A stretch of 43,343 nucleotides of DNA, taken from positions 1 through 43,343 of the forward strand of contig CACKPV010000006.1 in NCBI GenBank assembly GCA_902602185.1. The letters are read 5' to 3'. The notes under the pieces were generated by a model that did not search any database, was not told the DNA's origin, and worked only from the letters and a program-made list of their open reading frames with translations. The position numbers were made by a program, and so were the translations under genes. Shown piece by piece: positions 8,087 through 16,055 of the stretch; positions within the stretch are counted from its first letter, which is position 1, and every line of letters begins with the position of its first letter. Origin of the DNA: an uncultured SAR86 cluster bacterium. GTDB lineage: Bacteria; Pseudomonadota; Gammaproteobacteria; Magnimaribacterales; D2472.

Positions 8087-8677
8087 ATGATTGCAAAACA
8101 GGAACGAAGCAGAAAGAGAGTAAAAATTATTCTTAATACTGCCCGTGATATCCTTGCTGAATCCAGCGTGGATGAAATAACAATTGCGAACATTGCTAAA
8201 CGTGCTAACTTAAAAAGAACATCAACATATAAATTTTTTCCTTCTCCAGAAAAAATAAAAATGATGATTATCGAAGATGATTTAGAGCAGTGTGCTAAAG
8301 ATCTTGCTTTAAATTGCGAAAATAATTCATCTGACAATCTAAAAAAGCCACTTGAGAAAATAATCATTGAATTGATTAAACTGTTAAAAGAATCTCTTTC
8401 ATTGCAAAAGCTAGTTCTTGCATCAAACATAACTCCGCCCCTAACAATATCATCTTTAGATTTATTATCTTCAGTAATTGAAGATTACATCGAAAAAAAC
8501 TATAACTTACCAAATATGTTCAATAAAAGAGGTGTGTTTCTTGTTACAACTCAAATTATTATTTCGGTCTTGTCTCTTAATTTTAAGATGAATAACACTA
8601 TCAATGATGTTGGAAAAAATGAAGCAATCAGAGCAAGTCTTGCATACTTGTTAAGTTGTACTGCTTCAGAAAATTAA
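8087..8677 (+). CDS. TetR family transcriptional regulator
   Basis: This 196-residue protein has an N-terminal TetR helix-turn-helix (about 10-57): RVKIILNTARDILAESS, then VDEITIANIAKRANLKRTSTYKFFPSPEKI, where the usual Y-Y-x-F is Y-K-F-F. The C-terminal two thirds is a helical ligand-binding/dimerisation domain without recognisable ligand class. Divergent placement next to the receptor and phytase genes, with a palindrome between, suggests local autoregulation and control of phytate uptake; this is inference. The 3' end overlaps the convergent pit gene by 4 bp. No Shine-Dalgarno is obvious, so the start rests on frame and domain position. Confidence 0.88.
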   Translation: MIAKQERSRKRVKIILNTARDILAESSVDEITIANIAKRANLKRTSTYKFFPSPEKIKMMIIEDDLEQCAKDLALNCENNSSDNLKKPLEKIIIELIKLLKESLSLQKLVLASNITPPLTISSLDLLSSVIEDYIEKNYNLPNMFNKRGVFLVTTQIIISVLSLNFKMNNTINDVGKNEAIRASLAYLLSCTASEN

Positions 8678-9942
8678 ATACCAAAAATAAATCTTAGAAG
8701 AACATAAAATAATACAGTTAAAAATGCTCCCATTGGAATGGTTACCAGCCAAGATAAAATAATGCGATAAATTTGTTTTAAGTCTAGGGCATTTACCGAA
8801 TTTACAAGGCCTACGCCGATCACAGCTCCAACAAGCGTATGAGTTGTGGAAATTGGAAATCCAAGATATGTAGCCAAAACAATTGTTGTCGATGCTGACA
8901 TGTTTGCAGAAAAACCCAGTGAAGGTGTTAATTTAGTAATTTTCTCTCCAACTGTTTTAATTACCTTATGTCCAAGTGTGGCTAACCCAAAGACAATACC
9001 AGCGGCGCCAATTAATAATATCCAAGCTGGTGAGGTCGAATCAACTGCAATTACCCCTCCGGATTGAACAACATTTACAATTGCTGCTAATGGTCCAATA
9101 GCATTGGCAACATCATTCGAGCCATGAGCAAAAGCAAGGCTGCATGCAGTAACAACCATTAAAATACCAAATGCCCCTTCAACTCCTCCAGTACCATATT
9201 TATTATTAGATTGAAGAAACGAAGCATTAACTTTTAAAAATATAAAAGTTCCAATCAATGTCATTAAACTTAAAGATAATGAAAAGATTATGACTTCATT
9301 GTCAGTCCAATTTACACCAACATATTTGAGACCTTTTTTTGCAGTGACTAGACAAATTACAAGAGTTACCAAAAAGGCATAGAAAGGAATAATATTCACA
9401 GCAGCAGCTAATTTATTTTGTCGCTCTAAAATTAGTTTTTTAGCAGATAAATATATGCAGAACGCCAACACTCCTGCGATTAGTGGTGATGTAACCCAAC
9501 TACTGGCAATCTCACCAAGCTTGCTCCATTCTACAGAACTAGTTCCTTTTGTGATAAGTGCAAATCCTACAATTGCTCCTACAATTGAATGAGTTGTTGA
9601 TACAGGCCAACCTCTTCTGGAAGCAAATAACAACCAAAAACCTGCTGCAAGCAGACAAGACATCATTCCAATGACAAAAATTGTGGGTTTGTCATCATAA
9701 ATAGTTGGGTCTACAATTTCTTTTCGAATGGTAGAGGTAACCTCACCTCCTGCAAGAAATGCTCCAAGAAACTCAAAAATAGCAGCAATGATAACTGCTT
9801 GTTTGAGGGTAATAGCCCTACTTCCAACGGAAGTCCCCATTGCATTTGCAACATCATTTGCTCCAATCCCCCAAGCCATAAAAAACCCAAGCATGGATGC
9901 AATAATTAAAATGGTATAAGGATTTTCCAATAAGAAGGTCAT
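8674..9942 (-). CDS. pit: Inorganic phosphate transporter, PiT family
   Basis: This 422-residue integral membrane protein carries both copies of the PiT signature: GANDVANAMGTSVGS near residue 27 and AHGSNDVANAIGPLAA in the second half. Internal repeat motifs also appear (GWPVSTTHSIVGAIVG and GFPISTTHTLVGAVIG). PiT proteins import phosphate (often as metal-phosphate) by cation symport at the inner membrane. It is divergent from the polyphosphate kinase gene across about 100 bp and convergent with the TetR gene. No PhoB-box pair is evident upstream, consistent with a constitutive low-affinity carrier. No pst high-affinity system is in the window. Confidence 0.96.
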   Translation of the reverse strand: MTFLLENPYTILIIASMLGFFMAWGIGANDVANAMGTSVGSRAITLKQAVIIAAIFEFLGAFLAGGEVTSTIRKEIVDPTIYDDKPTIFVIGMMSCLLAAGFWLLFASRRGWPVSTTHSIVGAIVGFALITKGTSSVEWSKLGEIASSWVTSPLIAGVLAFCIYLSAKKLILERQNKLAAAVNIIPFYAFLVTLVICLVTAKKGLKYVGVNWTDNEVIIFSLSLSLMTLIGTFIFLKVNASFLQSNNKYGTGGVEGAFGILMVVTACSLAFAHGSNDVANAIGPLAAIVNVVQSGGVIAVDSTSPAWILLIGAAGIVFGLATLGHKVIKTVGEKITKLTPSLGFSANMSASTTIVLATYLGFPISTTHTLVGAVIGVGLVNSVNALDLKQIYRIILSWLVTIPMGAFLTVLFYVLLRFIFGI

Positions 9943-10022
9943 AATTTTTTTAATAATACATTAGAAAAGAAACCCAGAGATGACAAAATTGAAAATTTTT
10001 TAAAATTCAATTATTGAATCTG

Positions 10023-10028
10023 TATAAT
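10023..10028 (+). promoter_or_regulatory. Candidate -10 element for the ppk2-ppx operon
   Basis: A perfect TATAAT ends 12 bases before the preferred ATG at 10041. Transcription from it would leave only about five untranslated bases, i.e. an almost leaderless mRNA. The -35 region (about 10000-10005, TTAAAA) is poor. Confidence 0.35.
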
Positions 10029-10040
10029 TTGGTGCTGTAT

Positions 10041-10889
10041 ATGTCACTAATTACCTTTGATCAAAGTTTATATTCAAAATTAAATCAAAAAGCTTATGCA
10101 CTTGAGAAAAGAAGATTGCAAATAGAGCTCTTAAAATTACAAGAAGATGTAATTGCAAATGAAAGAAGAATTTGTATTCTTTTTGAAGGTAGGGATACTG
10201 CTGGTAAAAGTTCGACAATAAAATTTTTTTCTGAATATTTAATGCCCAAAAGTTTTAGATATGTTGCGCTTGGAATTCCAACTAAGTGGGAGTCCTCCAA
10301 TTGGTTTAAGAGATGGCAAAAAGTTTTGCCCGAACCTGGTGAAATAGTTTTCCTTGATAGGTCATGGTATACAAGGGCAATCACTGAACCGGTCATGGGT
10401 TATTGTTCAGAAAGTCAATATAGAAAATTTATGCAAGAAGTTAATGATTGGGAAAAAAATCTTATAAAGAACAAAAAAATAGAATTAACAAAACTATATT
10501 TTTCATTATCTGAAGACCAACAAAAAATTAGAATGAAAGCTCGAAAAAATTCAAAACTTAAATATTGGAAACTATCAAAGAACGATGAACGAATTGTAAC
10601 AAAATGGGATGCTTTTACTCTGTATAAAGAACAAATGTTTGAGAGAACTGCCACAGAAACTGCTCCATGGATTTGTATAAATGCAAATAACAAAATGATT
10701 GCTCGTTTAACAGCATTGAGAGTGTTAATTAATAAAACTGATTACGAAGGAAAAAAATTATTAAAACCGGCAAGATGGTCAAAAAAAATAAATAACTATA
10801 AAGCATCTTTGGAAGGTGTAATTTTTGATAATTTAAGTTACGAGCAATATATGCTCATAACCAAATATTCAGATGATTTCAAACAATGA
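10041..10889 (+). CDS. ppk2: Polyphosphate kinase 2 family protein
   Basis: This 282-residue protein uses polyphosphate to phosphorylate nucleotides or the reverse. It has the PPK2 Walker A FEGRDTAGKSS (about 48-58; Lys56) and Walker B/lid region IVFLDRSWYTRA (Asp106, Arg107), followed by EPVMGYC and the basic lid helices. It is a single-domain form; I cannot fix its class (ADP/GDP or AMP preference) from sequence. Several residues after the Walker A differ from common class I proteins (PTKWESSNW in place of the usual PSDRE..QW). An upstream TTG at 10014 would overlap the TATAAT promoter element, so ATG 10041 is preferred. It overlaps the downstream phosphatase gene by 4 bp (ATGA). Confidence 0.93.
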   Translation: MSLITFDQSLYSKLNQKAYALEKRRLQIELLKLQEDVIANERRICILFEGRDTAGKSSTIKFFSEYLMPKSFRYVALGIPTKWESSNWFKRWQKVLPEPGEIVFLDRSWYTRAITEPVMGYCSESQYRKFMQEVNDWEKNLIKNKKIELTKLYFSLSEDQQKIRMKARKNSKLKYWKLSKNDERIVTKWDAFTLYKEQMFERTATETAPWICINANNKMIARLTALRVLINKTDYEGKKLLKPARWSKKINNYKASLEGVIFDNLSYEQYMLITKYSDDFKQ

Positions 10890-11743
10890 AGATCGCAGCT
10901 GTAGATATAGGAACTAATGCGGTTAAATCTAAAATATTTAAAACAACTCCTACCTCAATTGAATTTATCCATAGCATAAGATCTCCGATAAGACTGGGAA
11001 CGGAAGTGTTCCTTCAAGGTAAAATTCCTAAAAAAAAATTAAATGAACTTACAGTAATTTTAAAAAATTACATTCATTATTTTGCAAAAAAAAAGGTGAA
11101 GCACTTTGAAATTGTGGCAACCTCTGCATTCCGAGACACCCTTAATTCTGAGGACTCTAGGCGTTATATTGAACAAAACATCAATTGCCCAGTAAGAATT
11201 ATTTCTGGTTTTGAAGAATCAAGTTTATTAAGATTTCATCCGGATATCAGCACAAATAAGAGAAGTTTTTATGTTGATGTTGGGGGTGGCAGCACTGAAA
11301 TTTTTCAATACAATAAAAAAGGTTCTCTTATTCAATCCTTTCAATTAGGTGCAGTCAGAAATCTCCATAAAAAAGATAAACAAAAAGAATGGAGGCGCCT
11401 CAAAGACTGGATAATTTCAACTAATCTAAACTCTCATCTTATCGGTATTGGGGGCAATGTAAGAAGTTTTTTTAAGTGCCAAAAAGAAGATGAAATGAAC
11501 CAAGAAATATTTTTATTAAACATTAAAAATTTAAGAGCTCTATCGGTAAAAGATAAAATTGAACGATACAAATTTTCTAAAGATCGTGCAGATGTTATTG
11601 ATGAGGCATTAAAAATTTTTAAAAAAATTGTAACCTTGTCATCACCACAAAAAATAACTGCTACCAAATGGGGGGTTGCCGATTCAATAGCTGTGAAACT
11701 TTTCCATGAAATCTATTCAAAAAGTATTGAAATCAAAAACTAA
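10886..11743 (+). CDS. Ppx/GppA family phosphatase (exopolyphosphatase-like), short form
   Basis: This 285-residue ASKHA-fold protein has the family's P-loops: AAVDIGTNAVKSKI at the N-terminus, EIVATSAFRD about 70 residues on, then DVGGGSTEIF and LIGIGGNVRSF. Family members cleave terminal phosphate from polyphosphate or from pppGpp. It lacks the C-terminal HD-like domains of E. coli Ppx (about 510 residues) and matches the short two-domain type. It is translationally coupled to PPK2 by an ATGA overlap, so polyphosphate turnover is the most likely role. Its end overlaps the convergent gspM by 11 bp. Confidence 0.88.
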   Translation: MKIAAVDIGTNAVKSKIFKTTPTSIEFIHSIRSPIRLGTEVFLQGKIPKKKLNELTVILKNYIHYFAKKKVKHFEIVATSAFRDTLNSEDSRRYIEQNINCPVRIISGFEESSLLRFHPDISTNKRSFYVDVGGGSTEIFQYNKKGSLIQSFQLGAVRNLHKKDKQKEWRRLKDWIISTNLNSHLIGIGGNVRSFFKCQKEDEMNQEIFLLNIKNLRALSVKDKIERYKFSKDRADVIDEALKIFKKIVTLSSPQKITATKWGVADSIAVKLFHEIYSKSIEIKN

Positions 11744-12191
11744 TATAAACTAAATAATCAGAACTTTCCGAAGACTCAATTTTAACTGTTTCAGGGTTTT
11801 TTTGATAAAACAATGATAGTTCATTCACAATCTCAAGTAGATTTTTAAGATCTAGCAACCTTAATGCAACAACTGAGTTATTATTATCTTGATAAAATTC
11901 AGGCTGTGTAAACTCTAAATCTGATAACAGCTCATTATTTTCAAAAAAAACTTTGATATCAGATTCTAATAATCCAATTTGTGCCGAGGACAATGATCTT
12001 GAAATGATTTTTGCCTTATTTAATACATAACTGTATTCACTACTTGAAGTTTGATATTGATTTTTTAAAACAGATATTTTTAAGGCAACCGTATTAACAC
12101 TCCAGAACACAATTAAAATTACTAGGAGAGATAAACTCACAAAAATTAGTTTTTTTTCACGATTTGAAAGATTGTTATAAAGATTTTTCAT
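11733..12191 (-). CDS. gspM: Type II secretion inner-membrane protein GspM
   Basis: This 152-residue protein has a short cytoplasmic start (NLSNREKKLIFV), one transmembrane helix (about 17-37) and a periplasmic ferredoxin-like region. SNREKKLI is the usual GspM opening (x-x-R-E-R-x-L). GspM binds GspL and helps assemble the platform under the pseudopilus. It is the last gene of the gsp operon, overlapping gspL by 4 bp; no gspN follows. Sequence similarity is weak, as is normal for GspM, and position gives most of the confidence. Confidence 0.85.
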   Translation of the reverse strand: MKNLYNNLSNREKKLIFVSLSLLVILIVFWSVNTVALKISVLKNQYQTSSSEYSYVLNKAKIISRSLSSAQIGLLESDIKVFFENNELLSDLEFTQPEFYQDNNNSVVALRLLDLKNLLEIVNELSLFYQKNPETVKIESSESSDYLVYISF

Positions 12192-13261
12192 AAATATCTT
12201 AGAGTTATTGTTCCAAAAATTTTGTCATCCAAAGTATTCGTAGAATCATTTACTATGCTTAATCCGAAGTTTTTAAATAGGGATTTAGCAAAAGTGAATT
12301 GATTAAGAGGCATGCCTTGAATATCAATAATAATAATCTTGGAACCAATGGAAATTTCAGTAGATTTTATAAATTCCAAATTAAATCTATCTAAGAATTG
12401 AAAATAAGAATCATCAAAAGAAAATTCATCAACTATTGGCAAATTTTGACTATTTAGCAAGTTATCTATTTGGGCTCTTGGATTTACAACTCTGATATTT
12501 GGATTAAGTTGATTGAAAATTTCATTTGTAGCATTTTTATAATTATTGATAGCATTTTGCATATAAATTATCTGAAAGAATGGAATGGAAAAAAGTGTAA
12601 AAGTTAGAAAAAGCAGAAGGAATAAATCGCGTTTTACAAGTTGCAACTTCTTTTGAATGTTTTTTAAAGAAAATTTAAATCTAAACAAATTCATTGATGC
12701 AAATTTTTTATAAAAATTATCTTCACCGGAGTGTTTGAGAGCATTCTCGAGGGTGCGTTCAATTTCTACACAGTTCTTCTCAAGATTAATATTATTTATG
12801 TTGTTTGCATTCCATATTTCTTTTAGATTCTGATCTTCATAATCTGCAAAGTCCTCTTGAAGTACAATGTCTGGGAAAACTGAAACTTCACAACCTAAGT
12901 TGCTCAAGTACTTAGAAAGTTTCTCAATCATAGAAAGTTCTGTTAGGACAATTCTTTTATCATGAAAATTTATTTTAGTTTTTGAAATATCTGAAATGAT
13001 TAAATCTTCTTTTTCTGAAAAAAAACGTGCTTTATATTTTGTATCACTCTCATCATCGAGTTTTGCAAAATTAAAAACTGAATATTTTGAGGCATCTAAA
13101 AAAAGAGTTATTCGAGACTTAGTTAAGTCAAAATTTATTAAATTGTTCAATGAAATCTCATTTAAGTTTTCTTTTTCATCACCACCCCTCTTCATCACAA
13201 CCAAAGCATTGCTCTCAAAAAGGTCGACAAAAGGTTTTGAAATTAAAAAAATTGTTTCCAT
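12188..13261 (-). CDS. gspL: Type II secretion protein GspL
   Basis: This 357-residue protein has an N-terminal cytoplasmic actin-like domain (about 1-190) that recruits the ATPase GspE. A membrane helix (about 213-233, LFLLLFLTFTLFSIPFFQII) and a periplasmic ferredoxin-like domain follow. The sequence is divergent; the architecture and gene order (between gspK and gspM) support the call. It abuts gspK with a 1-bp overlap. It couples ATP hydrolysis to the inner-membrane platform. Confidence 0.85.
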   Translation of the reverse strand: METIFLISKPFVDLFESNALVVMKRGGDEKENLNEISLNNLINFDLTKSRITLFLDASKYSVFNFAKLDDESDTKYKARFFSEKEDLIISDISKTKINFHDKRIVLTELSMIEKLSKYLSNLGCEVSVFPDIVLQEDFADYEDQNLKEIWNANNINNINLEKNCVEIERTLENALKHSGEDNFYKKFASMNLFRFKFSLKNIQKKLQLVKRDLFLLLFLTFTLFSIPFFQIIYMQNAINNYKNATNEIFNQLNPNIRVVNPRAQIDNLLNSQNLPIVDEFSFDDSYFQFLDRFNLEFIKSTEISIGSKIIIIDIQGMPLNQFTFAKSLFKNFGLSIVNDSTNTLDDKIFGTITLRYL

Positions 13262-14235
13262 TAATTTATATTATAGCTTCTTGACATAATTATTGCTCTT
13301 CCATTTTTGATGTTGATAAAAGTTCTACTGCTAAAAGAAAAAGTATCAACTTGAGTAGATGTGCTTAGCAGAAATTGTTTTGAAGAAGTTTTTATTGTTG
13401 AATATGGATCTGAAAGATTGAATTCTGAGAAACTGGAAATAAACTCATCTGTAGTCTTGAATCCATTTTCTGGTATTTTGGAAATAATAAATTCAGCATC
13501 TGTTAGAGAAATATTCGGAAATATTGAAGTTAAAAAATAGTTATCATCTGCATCCATAGTATTAATGTTTACTTCATTTGAATAGGATAATGGATGCACA
13601 CAAACATTTTCAAACAACATCGAATCCGTCAAGTCCTTAAAGATAGGCAAATTATTTAACTCACTTAAGTTTATTAATAATCTTTTGTTGGTATACATTG
13701 GTCGAAAATTTATTGGCCCCGTATAAAAATAATCCTCAAACCCATTTGCGCGAGGTTGATCATCTGTATCAATCCAGTCAATGATTTGATCAATAATTGA
13801 ATTTGTATCCATTTCAGATATCTCAAGAGATATGAGCAGTCTTTTAAACTGCTCAATAGCTCTCTCGTTTGCAATAAAAGACTGATTTTGCTCAAGTACA
13901 AGAGAATTTATATTAAAACAAGATGAAAAATCTGAGAGATTGGCATTGACCGTTAATCCATTGACTTCATAGATAAAAGGGAAAGTGAGGAGTTCACTTT
14001 TTTTATTTAAATCTTGTAATTCAAGTTTAGAAAATTGATTTATCCTTTCAACTGCTAAATTTTCGATATTTCTCATCAATTGGATGGAATTCGATTGAAA
14101 TTCTAAATACCCTGAGCGTTTTAATGATTTAAGAAAATCTCCACCAAGAGTGCTCCCGATAGCCGATAAAATCAAAATAATCATCAAAACTGATATTAAA
14201 ACTACTCCTTGTCTAATTTTGATAAACATGCTCAA
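13261..14235 (-). CDS. gspK: Type II secretion minor pseudopilin GspK
   Basis: This 324-residue protein is a large minor pseudopilin. A basic leader ends in Gly (IKIRQG) before the hydrophobic VVLISVLMIILILSAIG. Like other GspK proteins it lacks the Glu at mature position 5, consistent with a pseudopilus tip role. The central region carries helix-rich, Asp-containing segments (IDWIDTDDQPR) typical of the GspK alpha domain, where calcium binds. It overlaps gspJ by 23 bp; the start could be Met1 or Met3. Confidence 0.9.
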   Translation of the reverse strand: MSMFIKIRQGVVLISVLMIILILSAIGSTLGGDFLKSLKRSGYLEFQSNSIQLMRNIENLAVERINQFSKLELQDLNKKSELLTFPFIYEVNGLTVNANLSDFSSCFNINSLVLEQNQSFIANERAIEQFKRLLISLEISEMDTNSIIDQIIDWIDTDDQPRANGFEDYFYTGPINFRPMYTNKRLLINLSELNNLPIFKDLTDSMLFENVCVHPLSYSNEVNINTMDADDNYFLTSIFPNISLTDAEFIISKIPENGFKTTDEFISSFSEFNLSDPYSTIKTSSKQFLLSTSTQVDTFSFSSRTFINIKNGRAIIMSRSYNIN

Positions 14236-14803
14236 TATTAGGGTTTACTATTAAATCAAAGCTATAGTCTTTTTTTTGAAACGTTATTTTGACCAGTTCT
14301 GGAATTTTTCTACTGGTGATAGCACCCAAAGGCCACTCATCAGACCACCGCCCTTGATTTAAAAAAGAAAAGGTCACTTGGTCAATATTTGAAAAAATTG
14401 TTGACTCTATCAATTCTGATTGAAAATAAGGATTTGCAGAAAAATATTGCTTTCTTACGAACGAGTCTGCCTCAAAAGCATATTCAATGCGGACTATTGA
14501 ATTTTCAATTAAGTCTATTTTTTTTAAATTAGTTTGTAAAATTAGTTTTTGCTCACTATTGCTCCCAATAAAACTGGAAATTCTATTGCCAAATGAATCT
14601 CTCATTGGAGCATTTACTGAAGCTAAGAAATCTCTTCTGAGGATATGTGATCCAAGATCGAATTCTCTAATCGTTTCAAGTTTGTTATCAGCTTGATTCT
14701 TTAATATGACTGACGATTGTAAAAAATTTGTAGAAACTACTGCAATAATCGAGAGTATTATTAGAGAAATTAGTACTTCAAGTAATGTGAATCCTCTATG
14801 CAT
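14213..14803 (-). CDS. gspJ: Type II secretion minor pseudopilin GspJ
   Basis: This 196-residue protein starts MHRG, then FTLLEVLISLIILSI: a very short prepilin leader with Gly at -1 and Glu at +5. The C-terminal beta-rich region has the WPLGAITSRKIPELVKITFQ strand usual near the end of GspJ. It forms the pseudopilus tip complex with GspI and GspK. It starts one base after the gspI stop. Confidence 0.9.
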   Translation of the reverse strand: MHRGFTLLEVLISLIILSIIAVVSTNFLQSSVILKNQADNKLETIREFDLGSHILRRDFLASVNAPMRDSFGNRISSFIGSNSEQKLILQTNLKKIDLIENSIVRIEYAFEADSFVRKQYFSANPYFQSELIESTIFSNIDQVTFSFLNQGRWSDEWPLGAITSRKIPELVKITFQKKDYSFDLIVNPNIEHVYQN

Positions 14804-14804
14804 T

Positions 14805-15167
14805 TTATTCCTTATTTAAAAAACCTCTGGTTTCATAAATTAATTGATTTGATTCAATTAAATAAATTTTCATTGAAAACTCCAAATATGATGTCATTGG
14901 GGTTTGAAAATATTCTTCTTCATATCTCCATGTTTTTCCAAAAAAAGTAATCTCATTTTTCCTCACATCAGGCTTCAAAGGTTTTTCAATGGTATTTAAT
15001 AAGGCAATTCTGTTGTTGGCAATTTCTCTTGCCAAAGTTCTATTCTCTAGCGAATACACGGAAAGAGTTGATGAGCTAATTGTTTGATAAACAGCAATAA
15101 CACTCACACTTAAAATAAAAAGTGCCACAGTAACTTCAAATAGACTAAATCCGCTTTTCTTATTCAT
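14805..15167 (-). CDS. gspI: Type II secretion minor pseudopilin GspI
   Basis: This 120-residue protein has the leader MNKKSG followed by FSLFEVTVALFILSVSVIA (Gly -1, Glu +5). The usual GspI downstream segment NRTLAREIANNRIALL is present (A-x-x-x-A-x-N). It nucleates the tip complex with GspJ and GspK. It overlaps gspH by 8 bp. Confidence 0.9.
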   Translation of the reverse strand: MNKKSGFSLFEVTVALFILSVSVIAVYQTISSSTLSVYSLENRTLAREIANNRIALLNTIEKPLKPDVRKNEITFFGKTWRYEEEYFQTPMTSYLEFSMKIYLIESNQLIYETRGFLNKE

Positions 15168-15651
15168 TTGCTCTAATTACCTTGCCATTTTTAGAAATTA
15201 TGATTTCAAGTTTTTTATCAATCGTTTCAAAATAAAGTTTTGCACCAGTATTCTCTCCAGATGGGTAAAAAATAATTACTGGTTCCAAACTCATTTCATT
15301 ATCTAAAAGTACTCGAGAACCCGATGAAGTTTCAACAGTTTTTGTGAAACTTTGTAATTGACCCCAATTAAAAGTATTTTTCTTGATTATTTTTTTATTA
15401 CCATCTCTTGAAATTATTGACCATTGTTGTTGAGAATCACTCAGTGACAATGCGATAATTTCTCCAGTTAATATTGATTCTTCTTTGATCAAATAAATTG
15501 ATTCTTCAATAGGACTTTTAAGGCTATTGTTACTAAATGATGAAATATTTAAAAAAATTATACTCGAAGCTAAACCTATTATTAAAAGAACAACAAGTAA
15601 CTCAACTAAGGTGAAAGCTGGTTTAGTTTTGCCAATTCCCAATATCTGCAT
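15160..15651 (-). CDS. gspH: Type II secretion minor pseudopilin GspH
   Basis: This 163-residue protein has the class III prepilin leader MQILGIGKTKPA followed by FTLVELLVVLLIIG. The start ATG at 15649-15651 is chosen because AGGTG lies 4 bases upstream and it leaves a short 12-residue leader. An upstream start at 15741 would overlap gspG by 119 bp. The residue before the cleavage site is Ala instead of the near-universal Gly; Glu +5 is kept. GspH links the tip complex to the major pseudopilin shaft. It overlaps gspG by 29 bp. Confidence 0.87.
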   Translation of the reverse strand: MQILGIGKTKPAFTLVELLVVLLIIGLASSIIFLNISSFSNNSLKSPIEESIYLIKEESILTGEIIALSLSDSQQQWSIISRDGNKKIIKKNTFNWGQLQSFTKTVETSSGSRVLLDNEMSLEPVIIFYPSGENTGAKLYFETIDKKLEIIISKNGKVIRANE

Positions 15652-16051
15652 TTTCACCTGAACCCCCTTCAATACCGTCGCTACCATAGGTAAAGAGATC
15701 ATAATTAGATTTGGTTCCAGGATAGAGGTACAAATATTCACGGCCCCAGGGATCTAAAGGAATGGATTTGATATAACCATCTACAGGATATAAAAAAGGT
15801 CTTTTTAGATTTTCTGGAGGACCAACTAGAGCAGTTAATCCTTGTTCAGTAGTTGGATAAGTTAATTCATTCAACCTGTAAACTTCCAGTGCTTTTTCAA
15901 GTTGAGTCATATCAGCTCGAATTTTTTCATAATTTGCTCTTTGGAGAAATGGATTTACATTTATTGCCACAACACTTGCTAAAATCCCAAGAATAACGAT
16001 AACTGCCATCAATTCAATTAAAGTAAATCCTGGTTTAAAATTATTTTTCAT
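15623..16051 (-). CDS. gspG: Type II secretion major pseudopilin GspG
   Basis: This 142-residue protein has the leader MKNNFKPG and mature FTLIELMAVIVILGILAS (Gly -1, Glu +5). It shows the GspG-specific LNELTYPTTEQGLTAL region, the DPWGREYLYLYPG motif, and a C-terminal calcium loop GSDGIEGGSGENADIGNW. This is the main building block of the periplasmic pseudopilus. The gene starts 4 bases after gspF ends and has a weak AGGT 7 bases before the ATG. Confidence 0.96.
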   Translation of the reverse strand: MKNNFKPGFTLIELMAVIVILGILASVVAINVNPFLQRANYEKIRADMTQLEKALEVYRLNELTYPTTEQGLTALVGPPENLKRPFLYPVDGYIKSIPLDPWGREYLYLYPGTKSNYDLFTYGSDGIEGGSGENADIGNWQN

Positions 16052-16055
16052 ATCA

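Noticed and set aside
8068-8430. Minus-strand open frame across the TetR gene
   Set aside because: It lies opposite a clear helix-turn-helix protein and has no recognisable domain; a shadow frame.
10014-10040. TTG start of PPK2 at 10014
   Set aside because: It spans a perfect TATAAT; the ATG at 10041 keeps all PPK2 motifs.
9943-10040. PhoB box between pit and ppk2
   Set aside because: Only one half-site-like TTGTCAT (minus strand, 9980-9986) is seen, without the second direct repeat 11 bp away.
15652-15741. Upstream start of gspH at 15741
   Set aside because: It gives a 42-residue leader and a 119-bp overlap with gspG; the ATG at 15651 has AGGTG upstream and a normal short leader.
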